From Bacteroidales bacterium (GTDB lineage: Bacteria > Bacteroidota > Bacteroidia > Bacteroidales > ML635J-15), in contig JAFZLK010000009.1 of assembly GCA_017551515.1 (NCBI GenBank), forward strand, positions 1 through 43,473: a stretch of 43,473 nt of DNA. Reading direction: 5' to 3'. The notes under the pieces were generated by a model. It did no database searches. It was not told where the DNA came from and worked only from the letters and a program-made list of their open reading frames with translations. Below, piece by piece: positions 17,217 through 25,645 of this stretch. The position numbers and the translations under genes were made by a program. Within the stretch, counting starts at the first letter, position 1. Each line of letters opens with the position of its first letter.

Positions 17217-17395
17217 AAATGATAAGCAGGATTTGTCATAAATATTCGACTTGTCATGAGATCACGGATAGCTTGATTTTCACGATTCCCCGTTTCGTAT
17301 CATCGGAAAATCATAGCTTCCGAGATGACATTCTCTATCAGTCATTCCACAAAGCAGAACGAACAGGCGCAGGAACGAGCCTTGTGAGTTCGCTT
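17217..17395. other. Repeat-like spacer before the M28 peptidase
   Basis: This segment can be read as an N-terminal extension of the next gene, but the translation is not protein-like, and the DNA contains inverted repeats (CATCGGAA / TTCCGAGATG, 17301-17327) and phrases such as GTCATTCC that resemble dispersed intergenic palindromes. I treat it as non-coding. Confidence 0.5.
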
Positions 17396-18682
17396 GTGCG
17401 GAATCTCCTCTGTCTAGTATGTTGCTTCTTTTCATTAAGTATGTTTTCTACTGCTTCTCTGTCGGCACAGAACCTTGATAGGGTAAGGCAGCACATACAA
17501 ACATTGACTTCGCCCGAATTTCACGGACGCGGATATACTTTCTGCGGTGGCGACAAGGCTGCAAAATACATTGCCGATGAGTTCAAGTCGTTGGGAGTTA
17601 GGTCGTTTGGAAAATCCTACTATCAGGATTTTCACTACGACATGAATACCTTTCCTGCAAAAATGTGGGTTGCCATCGATGGCAAGGAACTGCAGGCAGG
17701 AACCGATTTCATACCAGGTCAGTTTACGCCCACAGTGAAGGCATCGTACGAATTGTTTTTGCCCGATTCGCTGCTGCTGAACGATACCGTTGCGTTTATG
17801 ACCCGTTATTTTTTCGAGGACTGGTCGAAAAAAATGCTTGTCATCGACTATGCGCAGACGGAGAACAAGGAAATCAAGATGTTTTACATCAAGGTTTTGT
17901 ACGGCAATACGCGCTTTGGTGGAATTATGGAACTTATTCCCGATGAACTAATGTCATCCGTGGGTGGTCGTCAGCAGTCGTACCCTGTGATAAAGGTTAA
18001 GCGCGAGGCATTTGACCGTTCTGCAAAAAGCATTTCGATTGACATTACAGCAAAACTGAAGAAAAATTTTGCAGCAAAGAATGTAATCGGCTACATTGAG
18101 GGCAAAAATCCAGACAAATATTATGTTTTTTCTGCTCACTACGACCATATTGGAACAATAGGGAAGGATGTGTATATTCCTGGTGCGCAGGATAATGCAT
18201 CGGGAACGGCTATGGTTCTCGACCTTGCTTCGTATTACACCAAGCATCAGCCTGAATGTACAATGGTTTTCATGCTGTTTTTCGGTGAGGAGGCAGGTTT
18301 ACTCGGTTCATCATACTATGTTGAACATCCGCTGTTTCCATTGGAAAAGATTCGCATGGGATTTAACCTTGACATGGTTGGCACTGGCGATGAAGGCATA
18401 ACGATAGTGAATTCAAGCGAAGATGACTATGCAGGTGTGTGGTGGTTGTTAAGCGGATTAAATATTCAAAACAAATATTTTGAAACCATTAAGCAACGAG
18501 GAGCAGCCGCCAATAGCGACCATTATCCGTTCAATAAGAAAGATGTTAAGTTTGTTTTCATATACACTATGGGACCTGGAACTTTTTACCATAATGTGAA
18601 AGACAGGTACGAAACCTTGACATTCACAGGATATGAAAGTTTGTTTGGGCTGTTGACTAAATTTGTGGAAAGTTATGAGTAA
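17396..18682 (+). CDS. Secreted M28 family zinc peptidase
   Basis: A di-zinc aminopeptidase-type enzyme (M28) likely acting in the periplasm or outside the cell. All metal-ligand motifs are present in order: SAHYDHIG (His248, Asp250), PGAQDNASGTAM (bridging Asp), FFGEEAGLLGS (catalytic Glu plus ligand Glu), FNLDMVG (Asp) and AANSDHYPF (His). Start choice: the open frame extends to 17153 and has ATGs at 17153 and 17219, but a signal peptide (RNLLCLVCCFFSLSMFSTA then LSAQ) begins only at codon 17396, a GTG. Starting there gives 428 residues, normal for the family. GTG at 17384 is an alternative. It overlaps rsmI by 8 nt, so the two are coupled. Confidence 0.88.
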   Translation: MRNLLCLVCCFFSLSMFSTASLSAQNLDRVRQHIQTLTSPEFHGRGYTFCGGDKAAKYIADEFKSLGVRSFGKSYYQDFHYDMNTFPAKMWVAIDGKELQAGTDFIPGQFTPTVKASYELFLPDSLLLNDTVAFMTRYFFEDWSKKMLVIDYAQTENKEIKMFYIKVLYGNTRFGGIMELIPDELMSSVGGRQQSYPVIKVKREAFDRSAKSISIDITAKLKKNFAAKNVIGYIEGKNPDKYYVFSAHYDHIGTIGKDVYIPGAQDNASGTAMVLDLASYYTKHQPECTMVFMLFFGEEAGLLGSSYYVEHPLFPLEKIRMGFNLDMVGTGDEGITIVNSSEDDYAGVWWLLSGLNIQNKYFETIKQRGAAANSDHYPFNKKDVKFVFIYTMGPGTFYHNVKDRYETLTFTGYESLFGLLTKFVESYE

Positions 18683-19382
18683 ACTATATTTGGTGCCTAC
18701 ACCGGTCGGAAATCTTGAGGACATGACATTTCGCGCTGTAAATGTGCTGAAATCTGTTGGTTGCATACTTGCCGAGGACACACGCACATCGGCGGTGCTG
18801 ATGAAGCACTACGGAATAACTACACCGCTTGTAAGCCATCACAAGTTCAACGAGCACAAGACATCCGATGGCATTGCCGAAAGGATTCTCGGTGGTGAAG
18901 ACATTGCGCTCGTTACCGATGCTGGCACGCCCGGAATTTCCGACCCTGGATTTCTGCTTGTGCGTACCTGTGTGGAAAAGGGCGTGGAAGTGGAATGTCT
19001 GCCTGGTGCAACGGCTTTTGTGCCTGCTTTGGTGAACTCGGGGTTGCCCTGCGAAAGGTTTACCTTCGAGGGTTTTCTTCCACAGAAGAAGGGCAAGAAC
19101 AAGAAGGTGCAGGAACTGGCAGAAGAGGAGAGAACTATGATTTTCTACGAGTCTCCGTTCCGCTTGGTGAAGACTTTGGAACTTTTCTCCCAATATTTCG
19201 GAGAGGAACGACAGGCTTGCGTGTCGCGTGAGATTTCCAAGATTCACGAGGAGAATTTCCGAGGTACGCTTAGAGATTGCATCAAGCATTTTTCGCAGAA
19301 GGATGTCAAGGGCGAAATTGTGATTGTCGTAGAAGGCAAGAATAGGAAAGTGAGAAATGCAGAAAACGAGGATGATGAATAA
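18675..19382 (+). CDS. rsmI: 16S rRNA (cytidine(1402)-2'-O)-methyltransferase RsmI
   Basis: SAM-dependent 2'-O-methyltransferase that modifies C1402 of 16S rRNA in the ribosomal P site, improving decoding fidelity. The 235 residues start MSKLYLVPTPVGNLEDMT, the family N-terminus. Other landmarks are ILAEDTRTSAVLMKHYGI, LVTDAGTPGISDPGF (SAM-binding tetrapyrrole-methylase fold) and GLPCERFTFEGFLPQKKGK. ATG at 18675 was chosen rather than 18663 because homology begins exactly there; it overlaps the M28 stop codon. The next gene starts 9 nt after its stop. Confidence 0.96.
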   Translation: MSKLYLVPTPVGNLEDMTFRAVNVLKSVGCILAEDTRTSAVLMKHYGITTPLVSHHKFNEHKTSDGIAERILGGEDIALVTDAGTPGISDPGFLLVRTCVEKGVEVECLPGATAFVPALVNSGLPCERFTFEGFLPQKKGKNKKVQELAEEERTMIFYESPFRLVKTLELFSQYFGEERQACVSREISKIHEENFRGTLRDCIKHFSQKDVKGEIVIVVEGKNRKVRNAENEDDE

Positions 19383-19391
19383 TTTATAGAT

Positions 19392-20201
19392 ATGAAAAGA
19401 GTTTTTACATACATAATTGTTTTATTGGTATCGGCACATTGCTTTGCGCAAAGTGATGAGTTTACAAGAAATATAAATGTAGAAGGGGAACTTGTTGTTG
19501 TAAACGGTGTCAAATTCAAGAGGTATTGGTACGAGACGAAAGATTTTAAGAAGCAAACCTTTTCAAAGACAATAGATTTTACTTTGCCATTGCTGGAAGA
19601 CGAAACTGTGATGTATAAAATTGGGGATGAATTACTTCTTGGTGAGTACGACAGCAGGGAACTTGGACAGCAGATGCGGGAAGAACAGGATGCACAAACA
19701 GAGGAAATAGTTGCAGTTTTGGAAAAAGGCAATTTGTCTGACTCTATTAACGAAGATTACTACGAAACTGTTTGGAAGATTGTTCCTGTGTTTGTCGGAG
19801 GTGGATATGTTGCATTTGTATCGACATTTTCTCAAAAGTTTGCAAGTGATATACCTGCGCCAATGTGGGGCGATGCTGGTTCTATTTACGAACTTTCGAC
19901 AGGAAGGCGTATAACAGAGGAAGATGTATTCGGCAAGAATGCGGAGCAAAACAAAGCCGTAGCCCAAATGTTGTATGCGCAGTTGAAGAAAATTCTTAAA
20001 AGTGAGTGTGAAAATGTGGAAGATGTCGTTCTGTTCAATGGCAACTTCTATTTCACAAACAAGGAATTGGTATTCATGTATGGTTCGTTCGAAATGTACT
20101 ATACTTCGGGCGTTACAAGGTTGTCGCTTCCAAAGAAAAACCTAAAACCTTACTTGAATGTTGATGGCCCGCTGTATAAATATTGGTTTGGTGATAAATA
20201 G
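19392..20201 (+). CDS. DUF3298/RsiV-like secreted protein, paralogue A
   Basis: First of six tandem paralogues. 269 residues with a signal peptide (MKRVFTYIIVLLVSAHCFAQ, no lipobox cysteine at the cleavage site). The body follows the RsiV/DUF3298 layout: a segment with Y-E-T-VWKIVPVFVGGGYVAFVSTFSQ, then STGRRITEEDVF, then FNGNFYFTNKELVFMYGSFEM, and a terminal LKPYLNVDGPLYKYWFGDK. In RsiV this fold is an extracytoplasmic anti-sigma domain that binds lysozyme; here there is no cytoplasmic anti-sigma helix, so only the fold is suggested. It starts 9 nt after rsmI. Confidence 0.75.
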   Translation: MKRVFTYIIVLLVSAHCFAQSDEFTRNINVEGELVVVNGVKFKRYWYETKDFKKQTFSKTIDFTLPLLEDETVMYKIGDELLLGEYDSRELGQQMREEQDAQTEEIVAVLEKGNLSDSINEDYYETVWKIVPVFVGGGYVAFVSTFSQKFASDIPAPMWGDAGSIYELSTGRRITEEDVFGKNAEQNKAVAQMLYAQLKKILKSECENVEDVVLFNGNFYFTNKELVFMYGSFEMYYTSGVTRLSLPKKNLKPYLNVDGPLYKYWFGDK

Positions 20202-20207
20202 TTTGTC

Positions 20208-21035
20208 GTGAAAAAGCTTGTTTTATATATCATAGTTTTATTGCTGTCGGTGCAGTGCTTTGCGCAAATGGCGTCGCAGAGCAAAAAACTTACTGTTGCC
20301 GATACAGTAATGGATGGTGCAAATTTTAGATTGTTTAGTTTTGAATTTGAATCGGCGGAATTCTCAAAGAAGGTATATTTGCTTTTGCCCTTGATCGAAG
20401 ACGATGCCGTCAGACAGGCAATTTGGGACAACATGCTTAGAGACAACTATGACAGCAAGACGCTCGAGCAGAAAATGAGTGATGAAATCAATATGTATTG
20501 GGACAATGTCGCCAGTAATCCGGAACTTGTCAATGCTGAAAAGATGGATGAGCGGTATTCTGATATTGAATATTATGAATCATCGTGGAGTGTTACACCA
20601 ATATTTGTCAGCGATGAATACATTGCGTTGGTTGACTATTTTTCGGAGTATAGCGGCGGTGCAATACATCATCAATGGGGCGAAGTGGCGTATGTGTTCA
20701 GTCTTTCGACAGGAAAGCAAATCTCTCAGGAAGATATTCTCGACGATATTGGTGCACATAGGTATCTTGTAGCCTGCAAGTTGTATTCGCTTCTGAAGAA
20801 ATCCCTTGGGGAGGATAACGACAGCGATGATGCCAATGTTATGGGTATGTTGAATGACAATTTTTACTTTACAGATAAGGAGCTGATATACATGTATGTA
20901 CCATACGAAGTTGCATATTATGCTGCGGGAGAACCTACTTTGTCGCTTCCGAAGAAATGGCTCAAGCCGTACCTGAATGTTGACGGACCTTTGTATAAGT
21001 ATTGGTTTGGAAAAAAATTGAGTATAATATTATGA
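20208..21035 (+). CDS. DUF3298/RsiV-like secreted protein, paralogue B
   Basis: Second paralogue, 275 residues, starting with GTG at 20208 (6 nt after paralogue A). Signal peptide MKKLVLYIIVLLLSVQCFAQ is very close to that of A. Middle features: YESSWSVTPIFVSDEYIALV, EYSGGAIHHQWGE, STGKQISQEDI; then NDNFYFTDKELIYMYVPYEV followed by YYAAGEPTLSLPKKWLKPYL and DGPLYKYWFG, with a short extra tail KKLSIIL. The stop codon overlaps the next start (ATGA), implying translational coupling. Function unknown. Confidence 0.75.
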   Translation: MKKLVLYIIVLLLSVQCFAQMASQSKKLTVADTVMDGANFRLFSFEFESAEFSKKVYLLLPLIEDDAVRQAIWDNMLRDNYDSKTLEQKMSDEINMYWDNVASNPELVNAEKMDERYSDIEYYESSWSVTPIFVSDEYIALVDYFSEYSGGAIHHQWGEVAYVFSLSTGKQISQEDILDDIGAHRYLVACKLYSLLKKSLGEDNDSDDANVMGMLNDNFYFTDKELIYMYVPYEVAYYAAGEPTLSLPKKWLKPYLNVDGPLYKYWFGKKLSIIL

Positions 21036-21958
21036 CAAAAGGAGTTTTACAATACGGAGTATTTGCTTTGTGCCTGTTGTGTTGGTGTTGCTCGCAGAAG
21101 GAAAACAAGGACGGTGAAGAGTCTGGTCCGGTTGTGGAAAAGGATGCCGTTGCAGTTGTTGATTCGGTTGAACCAAAAATTGCGGAGCAAATTGTTGATA
21201 CCGTTGTAGATGTTCCAGAAGAACAGTCGCCAAATATTGTTTACGACACTGTAATGATGGGTATGGACTTCCGCTGTTATCATTATAAGGGGGCTTCAAA
21301 GGAGTCTTCCAGTGAAATTAATTTTGTTATTCCCATAAACGGAAATGCAACCGTTACGAAAAAAATAGTGCATAAGATATTTGAAATGCCTGGGCTTGAG
21401 GATTATGCAGGAGGCGACTTGAAACAAAAGCTGGATGATGATTTTTCTGTGTACGCAAAGAGTTCGGACAAAGAAGGGGAGACTGGTACCGTTGAAGGTG
21501 ACGAGGAAGAAACAGAATATTTTTCATCTACATTGACGGTTTGCCCGATAGATGTCGTTGGTGGATTCTTGATTATGTCGTTGAGCCAATGGGAGTATTA
21601 CAGCAGTTCGCTGCATCCTATGTGGGGCTGTCAAAGCATAGTCTTTAGTTTGGCATCTGGCGATGTTGTTTCGCAGGACGATATATTGGAAAATGATAAG
21701 GAATCCAGAATGGTTGTGGCAGAAAAGTTGGTCGATCTGTTAAAGGAATATCTTGAAGAAGAGGAGGTGACCGACTACGGATTGGATATGTTGAATGACA
21801 ATTTCTTTTTCAATGATAGCGAGTTGACATATATGTATAATCCGTATGAGGTTGCGTATTATGCGGCTGGCGCACCTGAATTGAAATTAGAAAAGGAATG
21901 GTTGAAACCATACATGAAGAAAGACAGTGAGTTGTATAAATATTGGTTTAAAAATTAA
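21032..21958 (+). CDS. DUF3298/RsiV-like lipoprotein, paralogue C
   Basis: Third paralogue, 308 residues, the longest because of an acidic Val/Glu-rich linker (about residues 20-70) after the N-terminus. The leader VLQYGVFALCLLCWCCSQ is lipoprotein-like with several cysteines at the expected lipobox position. Core features: FSSTLTVCPIDVVGGFLIM, SLHPMWGCQSIVFSLASG, VSQDDIL, NDNFFFNDSELTYMYNPYEV, YYAAGAPELKLEKEWLKPYM and terminal LYKYWFKN. ATG at 21032 overlaps the stop of paralogue B by 4 nt, and is preferred over an in-frame upstream start at 21002. Confidence 0.75.
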   Translation: MTKGVLQYGVFALCLLCWCCSQKENKDGEESGPVVEKDAVAVVDSVEPKIAEQIVDTVVDVPEEQSPNIVYDTVMMGMDFRCYHYKGASKESSSEINFVIPINGNATVTKKIVHKIFEMPGLEDYAGGDLKQKLDDDFSVYAKSSDKEGETGTVEGDEEETEYFSSTLTVCPIDVVGGFLIMSLSQWEYYSSSLHPMWGCQSIVFSLASGDVVSQDDILENDKESRMVVAEKLVDLLKEYLEEEEVTDYGLDMLNDNFFFNDSELTYMYNPYEVAYYAAGAPELKLEKEWLKPYMKKDSELYKYWFKN

Positions 21959-21963
21959 ATGAT

Positions 21964-22833
21964 ATGAGAAAAATATTAATACCGATTATTGTTGTATTGT
22001 GTGCTGTTTTGTTTGTTGCATGCAGTAATTCTAATGCACAGAAAAGGGAAGCAGAACAGCAGAATTATAATGATACTGCTAGTGTTGAGGAAGTTGACAC
22101 TCTTGCCGACCTTGACATTGATGAGGATACCTACGAAATGAATGGCATAACTTTCCATACTTACAAGGCATCTGATGGTGACGAAGAGTATGAAAGTTTT
22201 GCCGAACTTATATTGCCTGTGCCCAATGGCGACAAGGTTTTGGAAAAGATTCTCCGACAGTTGCTTCCCGAAGATATAGACATAAATAACATTCAGGGAT
22301 ATTTGGACATGACATACGCACCTGTGGAAGCATCAGCCACCAAATCGAGCGACGACGATGAAGAAGAAATAGATGCTTCAACTATATGGAGAATTGAGCC
22401 TGTTCTTGTCCTTGACAAGTATCTTGTTATGGAAACCGTTGACGGCTATATGGACCAGTTTATGGCGCATCATGATATTTTGCAAAGTACTATTGTGTTC
22501 GACCGCACTACTGGCGAGGTAATGACAAGGGATGATATGTTTGATGATGACGCCGACTGGCTCAAGATTGCACGCAAGTTCCGCGAAAGTGCAAACGAAG
22601 ACCTTGGTGAGTTCGACGGTTCAGACTTTGCCGATCCCGATGGATTCCTGGTTGATGAAGTATTTAATCGTGGAGATTTTTACTTCAACAACGATTCTCT
22701 GTTCTTTGTGTATGGTCCGTATGAAATTAATTATGCCTATGGTTTTGATGTCAAGATGGGCGTATCGAAGCAATGGATTAAGCCGTACATGAATAAGGAA
22801 AACTATCTTTACAAATATTGGTTTGGAAAATAA
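21964..22833 (+). CDS. DUF3298/RsiV-like lipoprotein, paralogue D
   Basis: Fourth paralogue, 289 residues, 5 nt after C. A clear lipoprotein signal (MRKILIPIIVVLCAVLFVAC, lipobox FVAC) is followed by an acidic linker. Core features: STIWRIEPVLVLDKYLVMETVDGY, FDRTTGEVMTRDDMF, FNRGDFYFNNDSLFFVYGPYEINYAYG, and the terminal tail QWIKPYMNKENYLYKYWFGK. It lacks the compact SGGAH-type loop of paralogue E. Function unknown. Confidence 0.75.
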   Translation: MRKILIPIIVVLCAVLFVACSNSNAQKREAEQQNYNDTASVEEVDTLADLDIDEDTYEMNGITFHTYKASDGDEEYESFAELILPVPNGDKVLEKILRQLLPEDIDINNIQGYLDMTYAPVEASATKSSDDDEEEIDASTIWRIEPVLVLDKYLVMETVDGYMDQFMAHHDILQSTIVFDRTTGEVMTRDDMFDDDADWLKIARKFRESANEDLGEFDGSDFADPDGFLVDEVFNRGDFYFNNDSLFFVYGPYEINYAYGFDVKMGVSKQWIKPYMNKENYLYKYWFGK

Positions 22834-22843
22834 ATAATTGAAT

Positions 22844-23650
22844 ATGAAAAATATACGTTCGCTATTGGTCGTTGTCGCTATTTCGTTGCTGGTATTTGCC
22901 TGCCACAATAAGTACACCGACGATATTATTGATGCCAAGGACATTGAGTTCGAGGAGTTTTCGACAAGTCGTTTCCCCGAATTTGATGCAAACCTTGAAG
23001 TGGCGATTTATTTTAAGTTGCCGAAAACCGGTGTAAATGAGAAACTCGACAGCATTTATGCCGACCTTGTGGCTTTTTACACCGACAGTTCAAAGCGTGA
23101 GATACAGAGCGGTATCGAGATGTTTGCCGATTCTATTGAGGCAGAGTATTATACAAACAAGGAGGATATTGGAGCCGACATTTCGGGCTTCATTTATGCC
23201 GTCAACTACTACGACAGCATTTATCCAGTGTTCGCCGATGGAAATCTGCTTGCATATCTCAACGGACATTATGAGTATCAGGGAGGTGCACACGGATTGT
23301 CGGCGACAACCTATTCGGTTTACAACCTCGCAACAGGCAAGCGGATTACCGAAGACGACATTTTTTTGATGAACGACACTACATTGAAGGTTTTGTCGGA
23401 CATGATAGAGGAGGCCTTTGGCGTTGAGTATTCTTCCGAAATTGATGATTTGTGGGAAGATGATGTCAATTATGTGAACGGAAACTTCTGCATATCAGCC
23501 GATTCGCTGTACTATCAGTACCAGCCGTACGAGATTGGCCCTTACGCAATGGGAATGCCGAGGGTAGCACTGCACAAGGATTCGGTAAAGTCGTTCCTGA
23601 AAAAGGACGGACCGCTGTATGAATATTGGTATCCGGAGAAGAAAAAATAA
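22844..23650 (+). CDS. DUF3298/RsiV-like lipoprotein, paralogue E
   Basis: Fifth paralogue, 268 residues. Lipoprotein signal MKNIRSLLVVVAISLLVFAC. It is the most canonical DUF3298 member: LLAYLNGHYEYQGGAHGLSATTYSVYNLATGKRITEDDIFL is essentially the textbook pattern of an extended strand, a GGAH loop and a (L/Y)xTGK...xxDIF segment; the tail is KKDGPLYEYWYPEKKK. ATG at 22844 was preferred over a TTG two codons upstream. It begins 10 nt after D and ends the tight part of the cluster; a 238-bp repeat-rich gap follows. Confidence 0.78.
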   Translation: MKNIRSLLVVVAISLLVFACHNKYTDDIIDAKDIEFEEFSTSRFPEFDANLEVAIYFKLPKTGVNEKLDSIYADLVAFYTDSSKREIQSGIEMFADSIEAEYYTNKEDIGADISGFIYAVNYYDSIYPVFADGNLLAYLNGHYEYQGGAHGLSATTYSVYNLATGKRITEDDIFLMNDTTLKVLSDMIEEAFGVEYSSEIDDLWEDDVNYVNGNFCISADSLYYQYQPYEIGPYAMGMPRVALHKDSVKSFLKKDGPLYEYWYPEKKK

Positions 23651-23888
23651 TTTGGGGGCTAAAAGGCAGGAAGAAGAAAAGGCAAACGGTCTAACAGTCT
23701 AGCAGTCTAACGGTCTAAAAGACTAAAAGGCAGAAAGGCAGGGAGACTGCAAGACCGCAAGACCTTCAAGCCCCAAACAACCATAAACAACTTAAAACAA
23801 TTTTAAACAACTTCAAACCTATAAACCAGAAACTTAGAAACATAGAAACCCAGAAACGGGCTTTGCCCATAGAAACAATCTTTTGAAC
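23651..23888. repeat. Short-period repeat array between paralogues E and F
   Basis: No gene. From 23687 to 23766 the sequence reads as ten 8-nt words (CGGTCTAA, CAGTCTAG, CAGTCTAA, CGGTCTAA, AAGACTAA, AAGGCAGA, AAGGCAGG, GAGACTGC, AAGACCGC, AAGACCTT). From about 23781 to 23820 it turns into a roughly 10-nt periodic AAACAAC pattern. From 23828 it becomes AGAAAC words every 8 nt (23828, 23836, 23844, 23852) ending in a GGGC-TTT-GCCC hairpin (23858-23868) and another AGAAAC at 23871. Confidence 0.75.
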
Positions 23889-24746
23889 ATGAAAAACTTA
23901 CATTACATACTTTTTGCAATCCTGCTATCAGCAGTAGTTTGTTCTTGCAAAAGCAAGTATGCTGAGCCAACGGCAGATGAAAACGACGCAAAGTCGGAAG
24001 AAGTGGCAGCCGACAGTATTCCAGAATCTGATACGACGGCAGTAGAGGAGACGGCATTTGAGTTGGAAATGAAGACCTACCGCGTAGTGAAGTCGGCAAA
24101 GGGATGTTCGTTTACTTACCACGCTGTTTTGCCTGCCGATACCGACAACAAGGCGATTCTTGCCATTCGCGACGATGTGCTTGGCGAAATTTCCAATGGC
24201 GTGGATGTGACGGCTGATTTTAAGCGAAGTGCTGCCAATTCTGTAAGAATGTATCAGGAAGCCGTTGCCGATTCAACTGACGAGTACTTTGAATATTTTG
24301 AAGAGTACGATTTGGACAGCATTTATCCAGTATTTGTGGCTGAAGGGTTTATTGCAATGGCGTATTTTGCATTCTACGAAGTTTCAACTGCTCCGCGCAC
24401 CGCAATGGAATACCATTATAAGATGTACGATCTTGCTACTGGCAAGCGAATGACGGAAAAGGACATCTTCTGCGATACGCGCAAGGCTAAGAACCTCATT
24501 GAAAAGTATATCTGGGAGCAAACCGAACCCTGGCAGAACGGAGACGAGGACGACGCATCGCAGATTACAAACGAGGAAGTGTTTAACGGCAACTATTATG
24601 TTAGTGAGGACAAGTTTTTTGTTTGCTACAATTCCAGCGTCTATTTCATCCCCGGAGGCATCGACATTGAAATCCCAAAGGAAGCATTAAAGCCTTATTT
24701 GAAGCAGGACGGATTGATATATAGGTATTGGTTTGGGGAGGAGTAG
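23889..24746 (+). CDS. DUF3298/RsiV-like lipoprotein, paralogue F
   Basis: Sixth paralogue, 285 residues. Lipoprotein signal MKNLHYILFAILLSAVVCSC, nearly the same N-terminus as paralogue E (MKN). After an acidic, Ala-rich linker it shows LDSIYPVFVAEGFIAMAYFAFY, YDLATGKRMTEKDIF, FNGNYYVSEDKFFVCYNSSV and a terminal LKPYLKQDGLIYRYWFGEE. The GGAH loop seen in E is replaced by YEVSTAPRTAMEYHY. ATG at 23889 is favoured over a TTG at 23883. It is separated from E by the repeat array. Confidence 0.75.
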   Translation: MKNLHYILFAILLSAVVCSCKSKYAEPTADENDAKSEEVAADSIPESDTTAVEETAFELEMKTYRVVKSAKGCSFTYHAVLPADTDNKAILAIRDDVLGEISNGVDVTADFKRSAANSVRMYQEAVADSTDEYFEYFEEYDLDSIYPVFVAEGFIAMAYFAFYEVSTAPRTAMEYHYKMYDLATGKRMTEKDIFCDTRKAKNLIEKYIWEQTEPWQNGDEDDASQITNEEVFNGNYYVSEDKFFVCYNSSVYFIPGGIDIEIPKEALKPYLKQDGLIYRYWFGEE

Positions 24747-24767
24747 TACTCGCTTGAAATTCCAAAA

Positions 24768-24799
24768 TTTGTCAGATTAATATTTTTTATTTATTTTTG
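24768..24799 (+). promoter_or_regulatory. Promoter of the mntA-hepT pair
   Basis: TTTG at 24768-24771 and TATTTTTG at 24792-24799, with a 20-nt spacer, match the Bacteroidota promoter pattern. The predicted start lies about 10 nt before the mntA start codon. Confidence 0.6.
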
Positions 24800-24815
24800 C
24801 ATCAAATACAAGAAT

Positions 24816-25118
24816 ATGGACGCCAGGATTTCGAAAACGATAGCGGAATATTTTAAAACCCAGCCAGTTGAAAAGGCTTGGATTTTTGGTTCGTATGCTC
24901 GTGGCGAGGAAACACCGCAGAGCGACATTGATATTCTTGTTGTATTTGACCAAAAGAACGGCAAAGGGGTCAGTTTGTTCAAACACATTGGAATTGCCTT
25001 GGACTTGGAGAATATTTTGGGTAAAAAAGTTGATTTGATTACCGAAGGAACCTTGTTGCCTTTTGCGCAGGAATCTGCTCAACACGACAAAATTCTTATT
25101 TATGAGAGAGCAAATTAA
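24816..25118 (+). CDS. mntA: MntA-type nucleotidyltransferase antitoxin
   Basis: A 100-residue minimal nucleotidyltransferase. The signature GSX10DXD is exact: Gly25-Ser26 (WIFGSYARGE), ten residues, then Asp37-Ile-Asp39 (SDIDILV). In characterised MNT/HEPN pairs the MntA protein transfers AMP to the HepT toxin and inactivates it. It is the first gene of the pair, has its own promoter, and overlaps hepT by 17 nt. Biochemical activity here is inferred from the family. Confidence 0.92.
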   Translation: MDARISKTIAEYFKTQPVEKAWIFGSYARGEETPQSDIDILVVFDQKNGKGVSLFKHIGIALDLENILGKKVDLITEGTLLPFAQESAQHDKILIYERAN

Positions 25119-25458
25119 AGACAAGGGTAGGCTTGAACACATACTTGAAAGCATCAACAACATATTTGAGTTTTCGAATGGTAAGACTTTTGAGCAGATA
25201 GAGCAAGACAAAATGTGTTATTACGCCATTGTTTACCAATTGGTTGTTATAGGAGAGGCTTCCAATATGCTCACAAAGGATTTTCGAGATACACACACTT
25301 TAACACCTTGGCGTGAAATTATCAGTATGCGCAATTTTATTGTTCACGGCTATAATATTGTTGACAAACAAGAAGTTTTTCAAGTAATAGAAAACGATTT
25401 GATACCGCTAAAAGACAATATCTTAGCATATTTAAAAGAAATGGAAAACGAAATGTAA
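25102..25458 (+). CDS. hepT: HepT-like HEPN ribonuclease toxin (DUF86)
   Basis: A 118-residue all-helical HEPN protein. The catalytic RX4HXY motif is intact: Arg77-NFIV-His82-Gly-Tyr84 (MRNFIVHGYNIV). The family cleaves RNA (mRNA or tRNA) and is silenced by AMP groups added by the partner MntA to the motif tyrosine. ATG at 25102 (MREQIKDKGR) was chosen; the open frame extends to 25063 but that part overlaps mntA and lacks homology. The pair may act as a toxin-antitoxin or anti-phage module. Confidence 0.9.
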   Translation: MREQIKDKGRLEHILESINNIFEFSNGKTFEQIEQDKMCYYAIVYQLVVIGEASNMLTKDFRDTHTLTPWREIISMRNFIVHGYNIVDKQEVFQVIENDLIPLKDNILAYLKEMENEM

Positions 25459-25645
25459 ATTCTTCCATAATTACAAGTGTTTTCTAGTAATCGTTGTCAA
25501 CGATGATTAAAAGTTTTAAATTTTGCTTGATAAGTCAACTTTTTGTTGTATTTTCATGTAAAATATGAAACAATGCAATCTGAATTTGTTTGTTGCATTA
25601 GCAGATATTTGTTTGTGTGTTTAATGTTGTATATCAGTAATTTAC

